Under the pieces are notes generated by a model that saw nothing but the letters and a program-made list of their open reading frames with translations, had not been told where the DNA came from and did no database searches. From a bacterium (GTDB lineage Bacteria > Zhuqueibacterota > Zhuqueibacteria > Residuimicrobiales > Krinioviventaceae), in the NCBI GenBank assembly GCA_029561455.1, contig JAKQIY010000057.1:124001-188000 (forward strand): DNA of 64,000 nt, in the 5' to 3' direction. Of the stretch, positions 46,100-55,560 are shown in pieces (the first letter of the stretch is position 1; each line of letters starts with the position of its first letter). Position numbers and translations under genes: made by a program.

Positions 46100-46513
46100 G
46101 TGTTGCAAATCAGGTATGATGAAAACGGAGACCTGCCGCAGGAGCAGGTACTGGCGCTTTACCGGGCTTTGCACTGGTCATCCGCGCAAAAGCCGGTTGA
46201 ACTGATAAACGCCCTGCGTCATAGCCATACTGTTATTACCGCCTGGGATGGCGATACCCTGGTCGGGCTCGGCAATGCTATTTCGGATGGATACCTGGTG
46301 GTCTATTATCCCCACCTGGCTGTACTTCCCGCTTATCAGGGACAAGGAATAGGCCGGGAACTGGTGCGCCGACTGCGCGAAAAGTACAACGGTTTTCATC
46401 AACAGGCGTTAATTGCCGATGGCGGCGCAATAGAGTTTTATATAAAATGCGGATTTGTCAAGGCCGGGAAATGCGAGGCTTTATGGGTTTACGACGGCCA
46501 CGATCATGATTGA
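46100..46513 (+). CDS. GNAT-family N-acetyltransferase
   Basis: 137 aa starting with GTG 46100, nine bases after AGGAG. Motif A 'LPAYQGQGIGRELVRRL' at about residues 76-92 and the C-terminal 'AIEFYIKCGFVKAGKCEALW' identify a compact GNAT enzyme. It is monocistronic. Substrate unknown. Confidence 0.88.
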   Translation: MLQIRYDENGDLPQEQVLALYRALHWSSAQKPVELINALRHSHTVITAWDGDTLVGLGNAISDGYLVVYYPHLAVLPAYQGQGIGRELVRRLREKYNGFHQQALIADGGAIEFYIKCGFVKAGKCEALWVYDGHDHD

Positions 46514-47034
46514 TATTATTTACAGGGTGATAAAAAAATCGCAAGGGATTCCATAGCATAGCAGAATAGAACATCGATCCGTAACAACCCTCGCGATTTA
46601 AAATACATAAAACAGCAAAGGCCAGGAAAGAATTGTCAAGATACCATCATCACATAAGAAACACACCATCAACATAGAATATAAATATACAAGCAAATGA
46701 CACGTTTACAACTTTCACATCAACAACAATATAGTATACAATTTGGTATCCTTGAATTCCGACCTGACCTTTGCATGCTTACAGCGGTAGTGTCTAAGTT
46801 AAATAATATCAAAGAACAACTGTCGCAACATTAACTTATCTTTATCCGTTCATATCACTATAACGCAAGGTCTGTGCCGTATTTATTAAAATTTCCCCAA
46901 AAACAGCTTTCAAAGCTGATTGTTATTGTGTCAACCGGGTACTCTATAATAAAAACAACAAGTTACATTTATTAATTTAATAAAAGAAATTATACCGGGA
47001 TAACATTTTATATAAAAAAGGAAAATTTAGGAGG
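46514..47034. other. Long intergenic region with an inverted repeat
   Basis: About 520 nt, AT-rich, no ORF. AAATCGCaAGGG at 46536-46547 pairs with CCCTcGCGATTT at 46588-46599 (11 of 12) around a 40-nt loop, possibly the transcript end of the GNAT gene. Nothing else is recognised. Confidence 0.45.
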
Positions 47035-47196
47035 GTGACAAATTAAAATACCCTAAAAAATGTGGGGCAAGTAACCCAATTTGTATACAAAAGTGATAAA
47101 AACCGGGTGATTACACCAGATAATATGGAAGCCAAGTTAAAAAGTTATAATAAGCTTGGTTCCGGTTCGAAAAGCACAATGAAAATGGAACAATAA
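47035..47196 (+). pseudogene. Decayed small ORF with in-frame TAA at codon 4
   Basis: AGGAGG just upstream of GTG 47035 looks like a working ribosome site, but the frame stops at TAA 47044-47046. The same frame then stays open for 49 codons to TAA 47194-47196 and reads like protein ('VITPDNMEAKLKSYNKLGSG'). It shares LKSYN, in frame, with the broken ORF at 9901-10116, and the DNA around it matches at 14 of 15 bases (TTAAAnAGTTATAAT). It lies 108 nt before the sugar-dehydrogenase gene. A dead remnant is most likely; a leader peptide is possible. Confidence 0.35.
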
Positions 47197-47304
47197 CGGG
47201 CAATGTTGCAGTAATACATATCTCTAGCAGGATTCCAGATTTTTATTTACATTGAAATTGGAATAAAAAAACCAAAAACCTCTGTTGTAAAAGTGGAGGT
47301 GAGC

Positions 47305-50061
47305 ATGAATCGATATTTTATTATTTTCATCCTTTTACTTTCTTTACTTCATCACCGGGCCCTTACACAACCTTATGGATTGACCTCCCGACAAAACAAC
47401 TCTTCGCTGCTAATTACAACTTCCGGAGGAAACTATTCAAACATTGAACTCGAACAGATATTTAAAAGCATAGCTCTGGATGACCCGATCCTTGTAACTC
47501 ATGCCGGAGACCGCAGTGATCGAATTTTTATTGTTGAGAAAAAGGGCCGAATAAAGATTGTGGAACACAATTATACTACGACAACCTTTAAAACATTTCT
47601 TGACATCCGCAGCAAGGTCACCTCAAGTGAAAATGAAGCTGGTTTGCTGGGTTTGGTATTTCATCCCAATTACAGTGAAAATGGAAAATTTTATATACAT
47701 TATAACTACAGCAGTCTTCATTCACGAATATCCGAAATGCAGGTTTCCGGCGATCCGAATGCTGCCAACCCGGCCAGTGAACGTGAATTACTGACCATTC
47801 GCCAGCCCTACAATAATCATAACGGCGGGATGATCGCATTTGGGCCGGATAATTACTTGTACATCAGTTTCGGCGACGGCGGCAGCGGCGGCGACCCACA
47901 TGGAAACGGACAGAATCGCAAGACCTGGCTGGGTAAAATATTGCGCATCGATGTGGATCATCAGGACAGCGGTTTGCAGTATGCCATACCGGCGGATAAT
48001 CCCCTGGTCGGCAATAACAGCGGTTATAAAGAAGAAATCTGGGCGTGGGGGCTGCGTAATCCATGGCGCTTTAGTTTCGACAGGGTATCCGGTACTTTAT
48101 GGTGCGCCGACGTGGGTCAGGGACTTTATGAAGAGATTGACATTATTGTCAAAGGGGGCAATTATGGCTGGAATATCATGGAAGGTTTGCATTGCTATAA
48201 CGCATCTTCATGTAATCAGGCCGGGCTGATTTTACCAATTCAGGAATACAGTCATAGTACCGGTAAATCAATAACCGGCGGCTATGTCTATCATGGTCCC
48301 GGTCTTCCGGCGCTAGCCGGTTTGTATCTCTATGGCGATTATGTCACCCGTAAAATCTGGTCGCTCAAATATGTGAATGGTTCCGTTGTTGCAAATGATT
48401 TACTGACCGATTGTCCTTCACCAATTTCCAGTTTTGGTGAGGATGAAGCCGGTGAAGTATATGTGGTAGGTTATGATGGAAAAATATATCGGTTCAAAGA
48501 AAAAAGCGGCTCTACACCACCCGGCAATGTTCCCGGCACAATTGCTACTTCAGGGTTATACTCGAACATTATCACGAAAACCATTGCCGCGGGCATCATC
48601 CCCTATGCAGTGCAATCCCAGCTTTGGTCCGACGGGGCTTATAAACAACGTTTTCTGGCGCTGCCTGGAACCGAACAACTCGAATTCTCCCCAGAAAACA
48701 GTTATGGTTATCCGGCTAATTCTGTACTGGTAAAGAATTTTGCATTGGAAATGGAAAAAGGCAATCCTGCCAGCCGAAAACTCATAGAAACCCGTTTTCT
48801 GGTTAAAAGACCGACCGGGAATATGTGGGATGGTTTTAGTTATTTGTGGAATGACAGTGAAACAGACGCCACTTTGCTTACCGGCAGCCGGAATAAAACA
48901 TTTACTATTATCGACGCCGCCGCTCCCGGCGGTAATTTTCAGCAGACATATCATTATCCGTCGCGTGATGAATGCCTGGTTTGTCATGTGCCGGCCTCAG
49001 GTTATGTACTCGGTTTTACAACCCGCCAGTTGAACCGCAATTATAATTACAACGGCGTAACCGATAACCAGTTACGTAGTTTAAATCATGTACAGTTATT
49101 TACCACGGATATTGGTGAAGATTATTCTGCTTTTACAACCCTCAAAGATCATCTCGATGAATCGGCGGAACTTTCTGCTCGGGCACGTTCATACCTGGAT
49201 GCCAATTGCGCTTACTGTCACCAGCCAAACAGCAGCGGCCGCACGAATATGGACTTGCGGTTTACCACATCTCTGGCAGATATGAACATCGTGGATGAAC
49301 TGCCCTCGCTTGGCGATTTGGGTGTAACCTCTCCTATGCGTGTGAAACCGGGCGTACCGACAGAATCGGTGCTGTACCTGCGCATGCTGGATACCGGGGA
49401 AAACCGTATGCCGCAAATAGCCACCAGTATTGTGGACGAACAAGGCGCTGCGGTCATTGTCGCATGGATTACCAGTCTGCATTCGGAACCTGTGCCGGTT
49501 CGGCTGGGATCATTTACAGCTCGTTATAATGGCGATGCCGTTTTAATTCAATGGGAAACGAGTATGGAAATATCTTGTTACGGTTATGCCCTTGAAAAAT
49601 TTGACGGCAGGGATTTTCGCAGAATATTCTTTATACCAGGCAAAGAGCAAAATAAAAATAATTCTTATTCGTATCGCGATCTCGAACTGCAACCTGGCGT
49701 TATGCAGTACCGCCTTTTACAAATTAACACCGATGGTACTTTTCACTACTCTGCTGAAATTTCGGTCAATATCCAGTCTCCTGCCGAAAACCGGTTGTTG
49801 CCAAACTATCCGAATCCGTTCAATTCCGGCACTATCATTCGTTATGAACTTGCCCGGCAAGAAAATGTGACTATTTCCATTTACAATATACTTGGAGTGC
49901 GCATAGCCCTGTTATTAAATGAATCCCGTGATACCGGATTCTATAAACAGTACTGGAACGGCGCAGATGATACCGGGCGTGCTATTCCCAGCGGACTATA
50001 TTTTATCGAAATGCGCGCCGGTGATTATGCAGTTCGAATCAAAACAATGCTGGTAAGATAG
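47305..50061 (+). CDS. Secreted PQQ-type glucose/sorbosone dehydrogenase fused to dihaem cytochrome c domain and C-terminal sorting domain
   Basis: 918 aa from ATG 47305 (GGAGGTG upstream). Signal peptide about 1-21. Residues about 45-400 form the six-bladed GSDH propeller ('EAGLLGLVFHPNYSENGKFY', 'GGMIAFGPDNYLYISFGDGG', 'WAWGLRNPWRFSFD'), which oxidises sugars with PQQ. Residues about 425-740 contain two haem-c motifs: CLVCH (Cys557-His561) and CAYCH (Cys635-His639). After a short beta domain the last ~85 residues are the sorting tail ('LPNYPNPFNSGTII' ... 'IKTMLVR'). So sugar oxidation and electron pick-up would occur in one polypeptide at the cell surface. Haem attachment needs periplasmic maturation; electron partner unknown. 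Followed by the CotH gene after 90 nt. Confidence 0.88.
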   Translation: MNRYFIIFILLLSLLHHRALTQPYGLTSRQNNSSLLITTSGGNYSNIELEQIFKSIALDDPILVTHAGDRSDRIFIVEKKGRIKIVEHNYTTTTFKTFLDIRSKVTSSENEAGLLGLVFHPNYSENGKFYIHYNYSSLHSRISEMQVSGDPNAANPASERELLTIRQPYNNHNGGMIAFGPDNYLYISFGDGGSGGDPHGNGQNRKTWLGKILRIDVDHQDSGLQYAIPADNPLVGNNSGYKEEIWAWGLRNPWRFSFDRVSGTLWCADVGQGLYEEIDIIVKGGNYGWNIMEGLHCYNASSCNQAGLILPIQEYSHSTGKSITGGYVYHGPGLPALAGLYLYGDYVTRKIWSLKYVNGSVVANDLLTDCPSPISSFGEDEAGEVYVVGYDGKIYRFKEKSGSTPPGNVPGTIATSGLYSNIITKTIAAGIIPYAVQSQLWSDGAYKQRFLALPGTEQLEFSPENSYGYPANSVLVKNFALEMEKGNPASRKLIETRFLVKRPTGNMWDGFSYLWNDSETDATLLTGSRNKTFTIIDAAAPGGNFQQTYHYPSRDECLVCHVPASGYVLGFTTRQLNRNYNYNGVTDNQLRSLNHVQLFTTDIGEDYSAFTTLKDHLDESAELSARARSYLDANCAYCHQPNSSGRTNMDLRFTTSLADMNIVDELPSLGDLGVTSPMRVKPGVPTESVLYLRMLDTGENRMPQIATSIVDEQGAAVIVAWITSLHSEPVPVRLGSFTARYNGDAVLIQWETSMEISCYGYALEKFDGRDFRRIFFIPGKEQNKNNSYSYRDLELQPGVMQYRLLQINTDGTFHYSAEISVNIQSPAENRLLPNYPNPFNSGTIIRYELARQENVTISIYNILGVRIALLLNESRDTGFYKQYWNGADDTGRAIPSGLYFIEMRAGDYAVRIKTMLVR

Positions 50062-50151
50062 TAAATTGGAAAAATTATCCACCAGAAACATTCAACAAAC
50101 ACCGGAGTTTAAAAAATCTCTCTGCAACTAAATAATAAAATCGGAAAAGGG

Positions 50152-51912
50152 TTGGCTTTTAAATCATTTATATTAACTGCTATTATTTTATTATTAATTA
50201 ATGCTTGTTTGTATCCACAGGATATTAAGCTGGCGGTTTCCTCATCTATCATTATACCGGGTTATGATGAACCATACACTTCTTCCAATCTCCCTATCGT
50301 TTTAATTAACACAAATGGCCAGCCCATTCCCGATGACGAGGTACGCATTATTGCCGACATGGGGATCATTGATAATGGCAAGTATTTACGTAATAATTTA
50401 ACCGACCCAATGAACGGCTACCTGGGCAAAATTAGAATAGAAATTCGCGGCGAAAGTTCTACCAGTTGGAGTAAAAAGCAATACAATATAGAGACTGTCG
50501 ACTCGTTTGGCAAAAACCGTAATGTATCACTTTTAGGCATGCCCGTTGAAAACGACTGGATTTTAAATGGGCCCTTTATAGATAAATCATTTATGCGTAA
50601 TGTAATCACTTTCAAATTAGCCAGAGATATGCGGCGGTATGCCAGTCGTACCCGGTTTTGTGAACTGGTATTAAACGGGGAATACAGGGGGATATATATT
50701 CTTATGGAAAAAATTAAACGCGATGCCGACCGGGTTGACATCGCTTCCCTGGGTCAGGATGATAACCAGGGAATCGACGTCACCGGCGGCTACATTCTGA
50801 GAATCGATAAAATGGATGCTCACTACCAGCCGGGAGCGCATTACTTTATCTCCAGGTATTTGCAACACCCGCAGTATAAACAAAAAACCTGTTACCAGTT
50901 CCGTTATCCTGAATTTGATGTAATAACCAGGCAGCAAAAAGATTATATCATTGATTATATAAATGATTTTGAAGATGTGATGTATGCTAACAACTATGCA
51001 GACCCGGATAGCGGATATTCCCGCTTTATAGACGTTTCGTCTTTTATTGACGGTTTTATTCTTTGCGAATTGAGCAAAAATGTCGATTCTTACCGGTTAA
51101 GCAGCTATTTCTATAAAGACAAGGGCGGTAAATTAAACATGGGGCCGTTATGGGATTTTAACCTGGCGTATGGACTGGCTAATTATTACGATGCTGATGA
51201 TACTGACGATTGGATGATAGATACACTGTCCACTCCTCACCTGATGGGTAGATACGATCAGTTAGCGCAATTCTGGTGGCGCAAACTGTTCCATGATAAA
51301 GCTTTTGCGGCAGCGCTATATCAGCGTTGGCTGGAATTACGGAGCACTAGTTTACGTGAGGAAAATATTTACAGATTTATAGATGCCAATGCAGATACAC
51401 TTACTGAAGCCCAGGAACGCAATTTTGCCATCTGGTCCCCTCCCGGCCAGCCTGGGGAAGGTTTTTGGCCGGTACCGCCAGCGATCCGGTCATTAAAAAC
51501 TTTTCAGGATGAAGTGAATTATATTAAAACCTGGTTGGGATTGCGTATTGCCTGGATGGATGCAAACCTGCCCATCCTGACTGGAATAACCGCAGCAAAT
51601 CAGTCTGTTCAACCTGTTCAAAACATTGATCTGATACAAAATTACCCCAATCCATTTAATGATCTCACCTGTATACAATTTTATTTATCAGCGCCGGCAG
51701 ATATTAAACTGGAAATTCTTAACCTGGCCGGACAAACTGTAACAATACTGCTGGCAGGAAGACGCCCGGCCGGAACCGGTGTTGTTCATTGGAACGCTAT
51801 TACCAATAACGGGGAACCGGTGGGCAGTGGAATGTATATAAGCAGGTTGACGGTTATAATACCGGAACACCCCCCGCAAGTACAAATCCGGAAAATACTG
51901 TTGGTAAAGTGA
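50152..51912 (+). CDS. Secreted CotH-family protein with C-terminal sorting domain
   Basis: 586 aa from TTG 50152 with GGAAAAGG adjacent; no ATG fits and an upstream TAA at 50110 limits the options, so the start is tentative. Signal peptide about 1-24. CotH-kinase-like fold at about 85-470: 'IRIEIRGESSTSWSKKQYNI', 'WILNGPFIDKSFMRNVITF', 'LNGEYRGIYILMEKIKRD' and the metal-binding-type 'PLWDFNLAYG'. Spore-coat CotH phosphorylates coat proteins, and bacterial surface homologues are presumed protein kinases. The C-terminal ~85 residues ('IQNYPNPFNDLTCI' ... 'IRKILLVK') are the sorting tail. It may act on surface proteins such as the co-encoded dehydrogenase (inference). Confidence 0.85.
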   Translation: MAFKSFILTAIILLLINACLYPQDIKLAVSSSIIIPGYDEPYTSSNLPIVLINTNGQPIPDDEVRIIADMGIIDNGKYLRNNLTDPMNGYLGKIRIEIRGESSTSWSKKQYNIETVDSFGKNRNVSLLGMPVENDWILNGPFIDKSFMRNVITFKLARDMRRYASRTRFCELVLNGEYRGIYILMEKIKRDADRVDIASLGQDDNQGIDVTGGYILRIDKMDAHYQPGAHYFISRYLQHPQYKQKTCYQFRYPEFDVITRQQKDYIIDYINDFEDVMYANNYADPDSGYSRFIDVSSFIDGFILCELSKNVDSYRLSSYFYKDKGGKLNMGPLWDFNLAYGLANYYDADDTDDWMIDTLSTPHLMGRYDQLAQFWWRKLFHDKAFAAALYQRWLELRSTSLREENIYRFIDANADTLTEAQERNFAIWSPPGQPGEGFWPVPPAIRSLKTFQDEVNYIKTWLGLRIAWMDANLPILTGITAANQSVQPVQNIDLIQNYPNPFNDLTCIQFYLSAPADIKLEILNLAGQTVTILLAGRRPAGTGVVHWNAITNNGEPVGSGMYISRLTVIIPEHPPQVQIRKILLVK

Positions 51913-51944
51913 AACGTTCTAGACAGTTTAAAAGTTTTAGACCA

Positions 51945-53168
51945 TTAACCTTCCCGCGATATAAAATCTTTGATCGTTTCCGCTAAACGGTACACACCTT
52001 TTTCGATTATCTCCTCTTGCTCATGACAGAAAGAAATACGCATGGTATTTTCACCGGCGGAATTTGCGGAAAACGCCGAACCAATGACATACGCAACATT
52101 ATGTGCCAGCGCGGTATTGAGCATTTCCAGCGCATTGATCTGCCTGGGCAGGGTCAACCAGATAAAAAAACCGCCTGCCGGTTTGGTCCAGCTAACCCCT
52201 TCCGGCATATAACGCTGCAATGCGGCCAGCATAACATCGGCGCGCGACTTGTATATGCGCCGCAGTTGGGTAACATGGCTATCCAGAAAACCGGAATTGC
52301 ATAATTCCCAGGCCAGTCCCTGCATTAACGGATTGGAACATACATCCAGCATTTGCTTGGCCATATCAAAGCGTTCGATAATATGCGGAGCGGTCAATAC
52401 CCAGCCTAGCCGAATACCGGGAGAAATGATCTTGGAAAAGGAACTGGTATAAATAACCCGATCCTCTGCATCCTGCGCTTTAAGTGGACGAACAGAATTG
52501 AGGTCGCCGTTAAACACCAACTCGCCATACGGATCGTCTTCCAGGATCATAAAATCATATTCCTTGGCAATTTGTAAAACGCTAACCCGCCGCTCCTGGC
52601 TCATGGTCAACCCGGTTGGATTCTGGAAATTAGGGATCAGGTAGAGAAATTTAACCCGGTGATTTTCCTGTTTGGCGTTTTGCAGAGTTTGCTTTAATAT
52701 GGTAATATCAATGCCCTGTTCATCCATCGGTACGCCAATGATTCTGGCCTGACTGTTGCGAAAAGTGCCCAAAGCGCCGACAAATGTGGGTTCCTCAACA
52801 AGAATAACATCGCCCGGATCGATAAAGATCATAGTCATTATATCAATAGCCTGCTGCGAACCGCTGGTCATAATGATTTGCGCCGGTTCGGCATGAATAG
52901 AGCGATTTTTCATCCTGTGGATAGCTGCGTCTATTCCTTCCCTGGTGCCGCTGGACGGACCGTATTGTAAATATAAATCACCGCGCTGTTGTAATAATTT
53001 ATTCACAGCTTCGGCAACTTCTTGAGCAGGAAAGGAACCGGGATCGGGCAACCCCCCGGCAAAAGAAATAATATCCGGCTGCATGGAAGTGGCGAACAAA
53101 CGCCGTATTTCCGAGCCCTGCAGATTAGCCCCAACAAAAGAAAACAAATCAGTATATGCGTTCAACAA
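51945..53168 (-). CDS. PLP-dependent class I/II aminotransferase (LysN / aromatic aminotransferase-like)
   Basis: 407 aa, cytoplasmic, fold type I. The start is TTG, with GAGGT just upstream. 'FAGGLPDPGSFP' near the N-terminus, 'MTSGSQQAIDIM', 'IPNFQNPTGLTMS', 'EDDPYGELVF' and the PLP lysine Lys246 in 'SSFSKIISPGIRLGW' place it with 2-aminoadipate/branched-chain and aromatic aminotransferases. It is the last gene of the operon with indolepyruvate oxidoreductase and phenylacetate-CoA ligases. The likely job is transamination of Phe, Tyr or Trp to the 2-oxo acid used by IorAB (or the reverse). Substrate is an inference from context. Confidence 0.88.
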   Translation of the reverse strand: MLNAYTDLFSFVGANLQGSEIRRLFATSMQPDIISFAGGLPDPGSFPAQEVAEAVNKLLQQRGDLYLQYGPSSGTREGIDAAIHRMKNRSIHAEPAQIIMTSGSQQAIDIMTMIFIDPGDVILVEEPTFVGALGTFRNSQARIIGVPMDEQGIDITILKQTLQNAKQENHRVKFLYLIPNFQNPTGLTMSQERRVSVLQIAKEYDFMILEDDPYGELVFNGDLNSVRPLKAQDAEDRVIYTSSFSKIISPGIRLGWVLTAPHIIERFDMAKQMLDVCSNPLMQGLAWELCNSGFLDSHVTQLRRIYKSRADVMLAALQRYMPEGVSWTKPAGGFFIWLTLPRQINALEMLNTALAHNVAYVIGSAFSANSAGENTMRISFCHEQEEIIEKGVYRLAETIKDFISREG

Positions 53169-53253
53169 TTACCTCGTAATAAAACATAACGCCATATTAC
53201 AGTTTTTCCATAAATCCAGTTAATTCCGGTATACTCTTTCACTTGTAAATAGT

Positions 53254-53667
53254 TCAGGTTTGCTGCCAGTCCGGCAGATCTTCGTTTTTCCGGTAAACAA
53301 TTCCCTGAAAAGTAGCCACCAGTTCTCCATGCTCATCACTAATCGTTATGGAATAAGTGCCAAGCTTTGGATGCAGGGACACTTCTCTGGCCTCGGCATA
53401 AAGAGTGCCGCCAGGGGCGGCGCGTAAAAAATTTATATTGGCGTTTATACTCAGGGCAATTTTACCGCTGGAATTGGCAGCTGCGGCAAAAGCATAATCA
53501 GCCAGGGTAAAAATTGCACCGCCATGGGCAACTCGCGCCGAATTTAGGTGATGATCTTCAATTTTTAGTTTTGCCAGGGCGGTGCCATCACCTACTTCTA
53601 CCAGTTCAATACCGGTATGTTTGGCGAACAGGTCATGTTCCCGGAAATAATTTGCCACATTATTCAT
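53254..53667 (-). CDS. Hotdog-fold thioesterase, PaaI family
   Basis: 137 aa, starting behind a GAGGGAG site. Hotdog signature 'VAHGGAIFTLADYAFAAAAN' at about 47-66 with the usual conserved Gly/Asp and 'ANINFLRAAPGGTLYAEAR' after it. PaaI hydrolyses arylacetyl-CoA thioesters. Here, 21 nt after a phenylacetate-CoA ligase gene, it would prevent CoA trapping or release arylacetate. Confidence 0.9.
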   Translation of the reverse strand: MNNVANYFREHDLFAKHTGIELVEVGDGTALAKLKIEDHHLNSARVAHGGAIFTLADYAFAAAANSSGKIALSINANINFLRAAPGGTLYAEAREVSLHPKLGTYSITISDEHGELVATFQGIVYRKNEDLPDWQQT

Positions 53668-53688
53668 AATATTCTCCCTCTTTCAGGG

Positions 53689-54999
53689 TCAGGATTTCTT
53701 GCGTAAATCCACAACCCGCTTGGCCTTGCCGGTACTGCGTTCAATGGATTTGGGTTCAACCAGTTTAATTTTGGCCGACAGACCAAGAGCGTTTTTGATC
53801 TTTTGACGGATTTTTTCCTCGATCTCGCGCATTTGCCGCATTTCATCGGAGAAAAACGCCTCATTAACTTCAACTTTGATTTCCAGTTCATCGAGAGCGC
53901 CTTCGCGGGTTATAACAAGCTGGTAATGCGGATCGGTCTCTTCCATTTCCACCAATACCGTTTCGATCTGTGACGGGAATACATTCACACCGCGAATAAT
54001 CAGCATATCATCGGAACGGCCCTGCGGTTTGCACATTCGCACAAAAGTCCGGCCGCAGGCGCACGGCTCATCCAAAAGGCATGTGATATCGCGGGTGCGG
54101 TAACGGATCACCGGGATTGCTTCTTTGGTGAGGGTCGTCAATACCAGTTCACCCATTGTGCCATTCGGCAGGTTTTTGCCGGTTTCCGGGTCGATGATCT
54201 CGGCAATAAAATGATCTTCACTGATGTGCATACCTTTTTTAACCTGGCATTCCATCGAAACGCCAGGCCCCATCACCTCGCTTAGACCGTAATTATCGGT
54301 AGCGCTTATACCCAGGCGGCTTTCAATTTCCACGCGCATGCTTTCCGTCCAGGGCTCAGCGCCGAACATACCCACGCGCAGATGCAGTTCGTCACGTTTT
54401 ATGTTAGCTTCCTGCATAGCTTCGGCCAGGTATATGGCATAACTGGGAGTGCATACCAGGCCGGTGGTTTTAAAATCACGCATGATCATTAACTGGCGAT
54501 CGGTATTACCGGATGAGACCGGTATTACTGTTGCGCCTACTTTTTCAGCGCCATAATGCAAACCGAAACCGCCGGTGAACATACCGTAACCAAAGGAAAT
54601 CTGGATAATATCATTGCGGGTTACCCCGGCGGCGGTCAACAACCGGGCAATCAATTCGGACCAGTTATCGAGGTCGTTGCGGGTATAACCGACAACGGTT
54701 GGTTTGCCGGTCGTGCCCGATGAAGAATGAATACGCACTACTTTTTCCATCGGTACGGCAAACATATTATATGGATAGCTGGCCTGCATCTGGGCTTTGG
54801 TGGTGAACGGAACAGTTTGTAAATCTTTCAATGACTTGATGTGTTCCGGCACAACGCCATTTTCATCAAAAACTTTTTTATAAAACGGGACATTATCATA
54901 AGCATGGCGCATAATCGTTCGCAACCGCTCCAATTGTAATGACAGCAGTTCATTACGCGGCATGGTCTCGACAGGGGGATTCCAAATCAACACCGGCAT
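53689..54999 (-). CDS. paaK: Phenylacetate-CoA ligase (copy 1)
   Basis: 436 aa from ATG 54999 with GAGG close upstream (spacing short, start slightly uncertain; frame opens at TTG 55008). AMP-forming acyl-CoA ligase of the PaaK type: P-loop-like '[20 protein letters not shown]', '[16 protein letters not shown]', '[10 protein letters not shown]', and a C-terminal PaaK domain with '[19 protein letters not shown]' and '[11 protein letters not shown]'. Converts phenylacetate (or indole/hydroxyphenyl acetate) + ATP + CoA to the CoA thioester. It and a close paralogue flank an ACT-domain protein, a known arrangement with IorAB in anaerobes. Working in reverse it could conserve energy from aryl-CoA. 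Confidence 0.93.
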   Translation of the reverse strand: MPVLIWNPPVETMPRNELLSLQLERLRTIMRHAYDNVPFYKKVFDENGVVPEHIKSLKDLQTVPFTTKAQMQASYPYNMFAVPMEKVVRIHSSSGTTGKPTVVGYTRNDLDNWSELIARLLTAAGVTRNDIIQISFGYGMFTGGFGLHYGAEKVGATVIPVSSGNTDRQLMIMRDFKTTGLVCTPSYAIYLAEAMQEANIKRDELHLRVGMFGAEPWTESMRVEIESRLGISATDNYGLSEVMGPGVSMECQVKKGMHISEDHFIAEIIDPETGKNLPNGTMGELVLTTLTKEAIPVIRYRTRDITCLLDEPCACGRTFVRMCKPQGRSDDMLIIRGVNVFPSQIETVLVEMEETDPHYQLVITREGALDELEIKVEVNEAFFSDEMRQMREIEEKIRQKIKNALGLSAKIKLVEPKSIERSTGKAKRVVDLRKKS

Positions 55000-55054
55000 T
55001 TTCCTCAACTAATTAATGTAGATAGCAGGTTAATTAAAAATAATGAATCATTAC

Positions 55055-55486
55055 CTATAAAGAATACACTTTTTCGCCGCTTAACAACTCAATTCCGCCT
55101 TCCAGAAGAATTTTAATTGCCTTTTCGGGATCGGCTACGCGGATGATCATAACAGCTTTATCGCTATGCCGTTCAAAAAAACCATACATATATTCGATAC
55201 TCATACCGGATTTTGCAAACAAGTCCAGCATTTTATGCAGCCCGCCGGGCCGGTCTTCAATGACACAGGCAATAACACTGTTTTCGCGGATAGTAAAGCC
55301 GGCCTGGCGTAAAATTTCTTCAGCTTGTTGTGGTTTATTGACAATCAAACGTAAAATACCGAAATCGGAAGTATCGGCGAGCGATATAGCCCGGATATTT
55401 ATTTTGGCTTGTGCGAGCACACCAGTTATTTCTTCCAGCCGTCCGGCCCGGTTTTCCATAAAGATGGAAATTTGTTTTACTTGCAT
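55055..55486 (-). CDS. Tandem ACT-domain protein
   Basis: 143 aa from ATG 55486 (GAGGCA upstream; longer frame from 55504 rejected). Two ACT domains: about 2-68 ('VKQISIFMENRAGRLEEITG') and 70-140 ('VIACVIEDRPGGLHKMLDLF'). ACT domains bind amino acids and this protein is a plausible sensor of aromatic amino acid level for the operon. It lies between the two paaK genes. Confidence 0.9.
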   Translation of the reverse strand: MQVKQISIFMENRAGRLEEITGVLAQAKINIRAISLADTSDFGILRLIVNKPQQAEEILRQAGFTIRENSVIACVIEDRPGGLHKMLDLFAKSGMSIEYMYGFFERHSDKAVMIIRVADPEKAIKILLEGGIELLSGEKVYSL

Positions 55487-55560
55487 GATCTGCCTCGCTT
55501 TCAATTTATTTAAACTATTGTTAAATTTCTTTATTTAATAGTCCAGCCGCCAGGGCTGTA

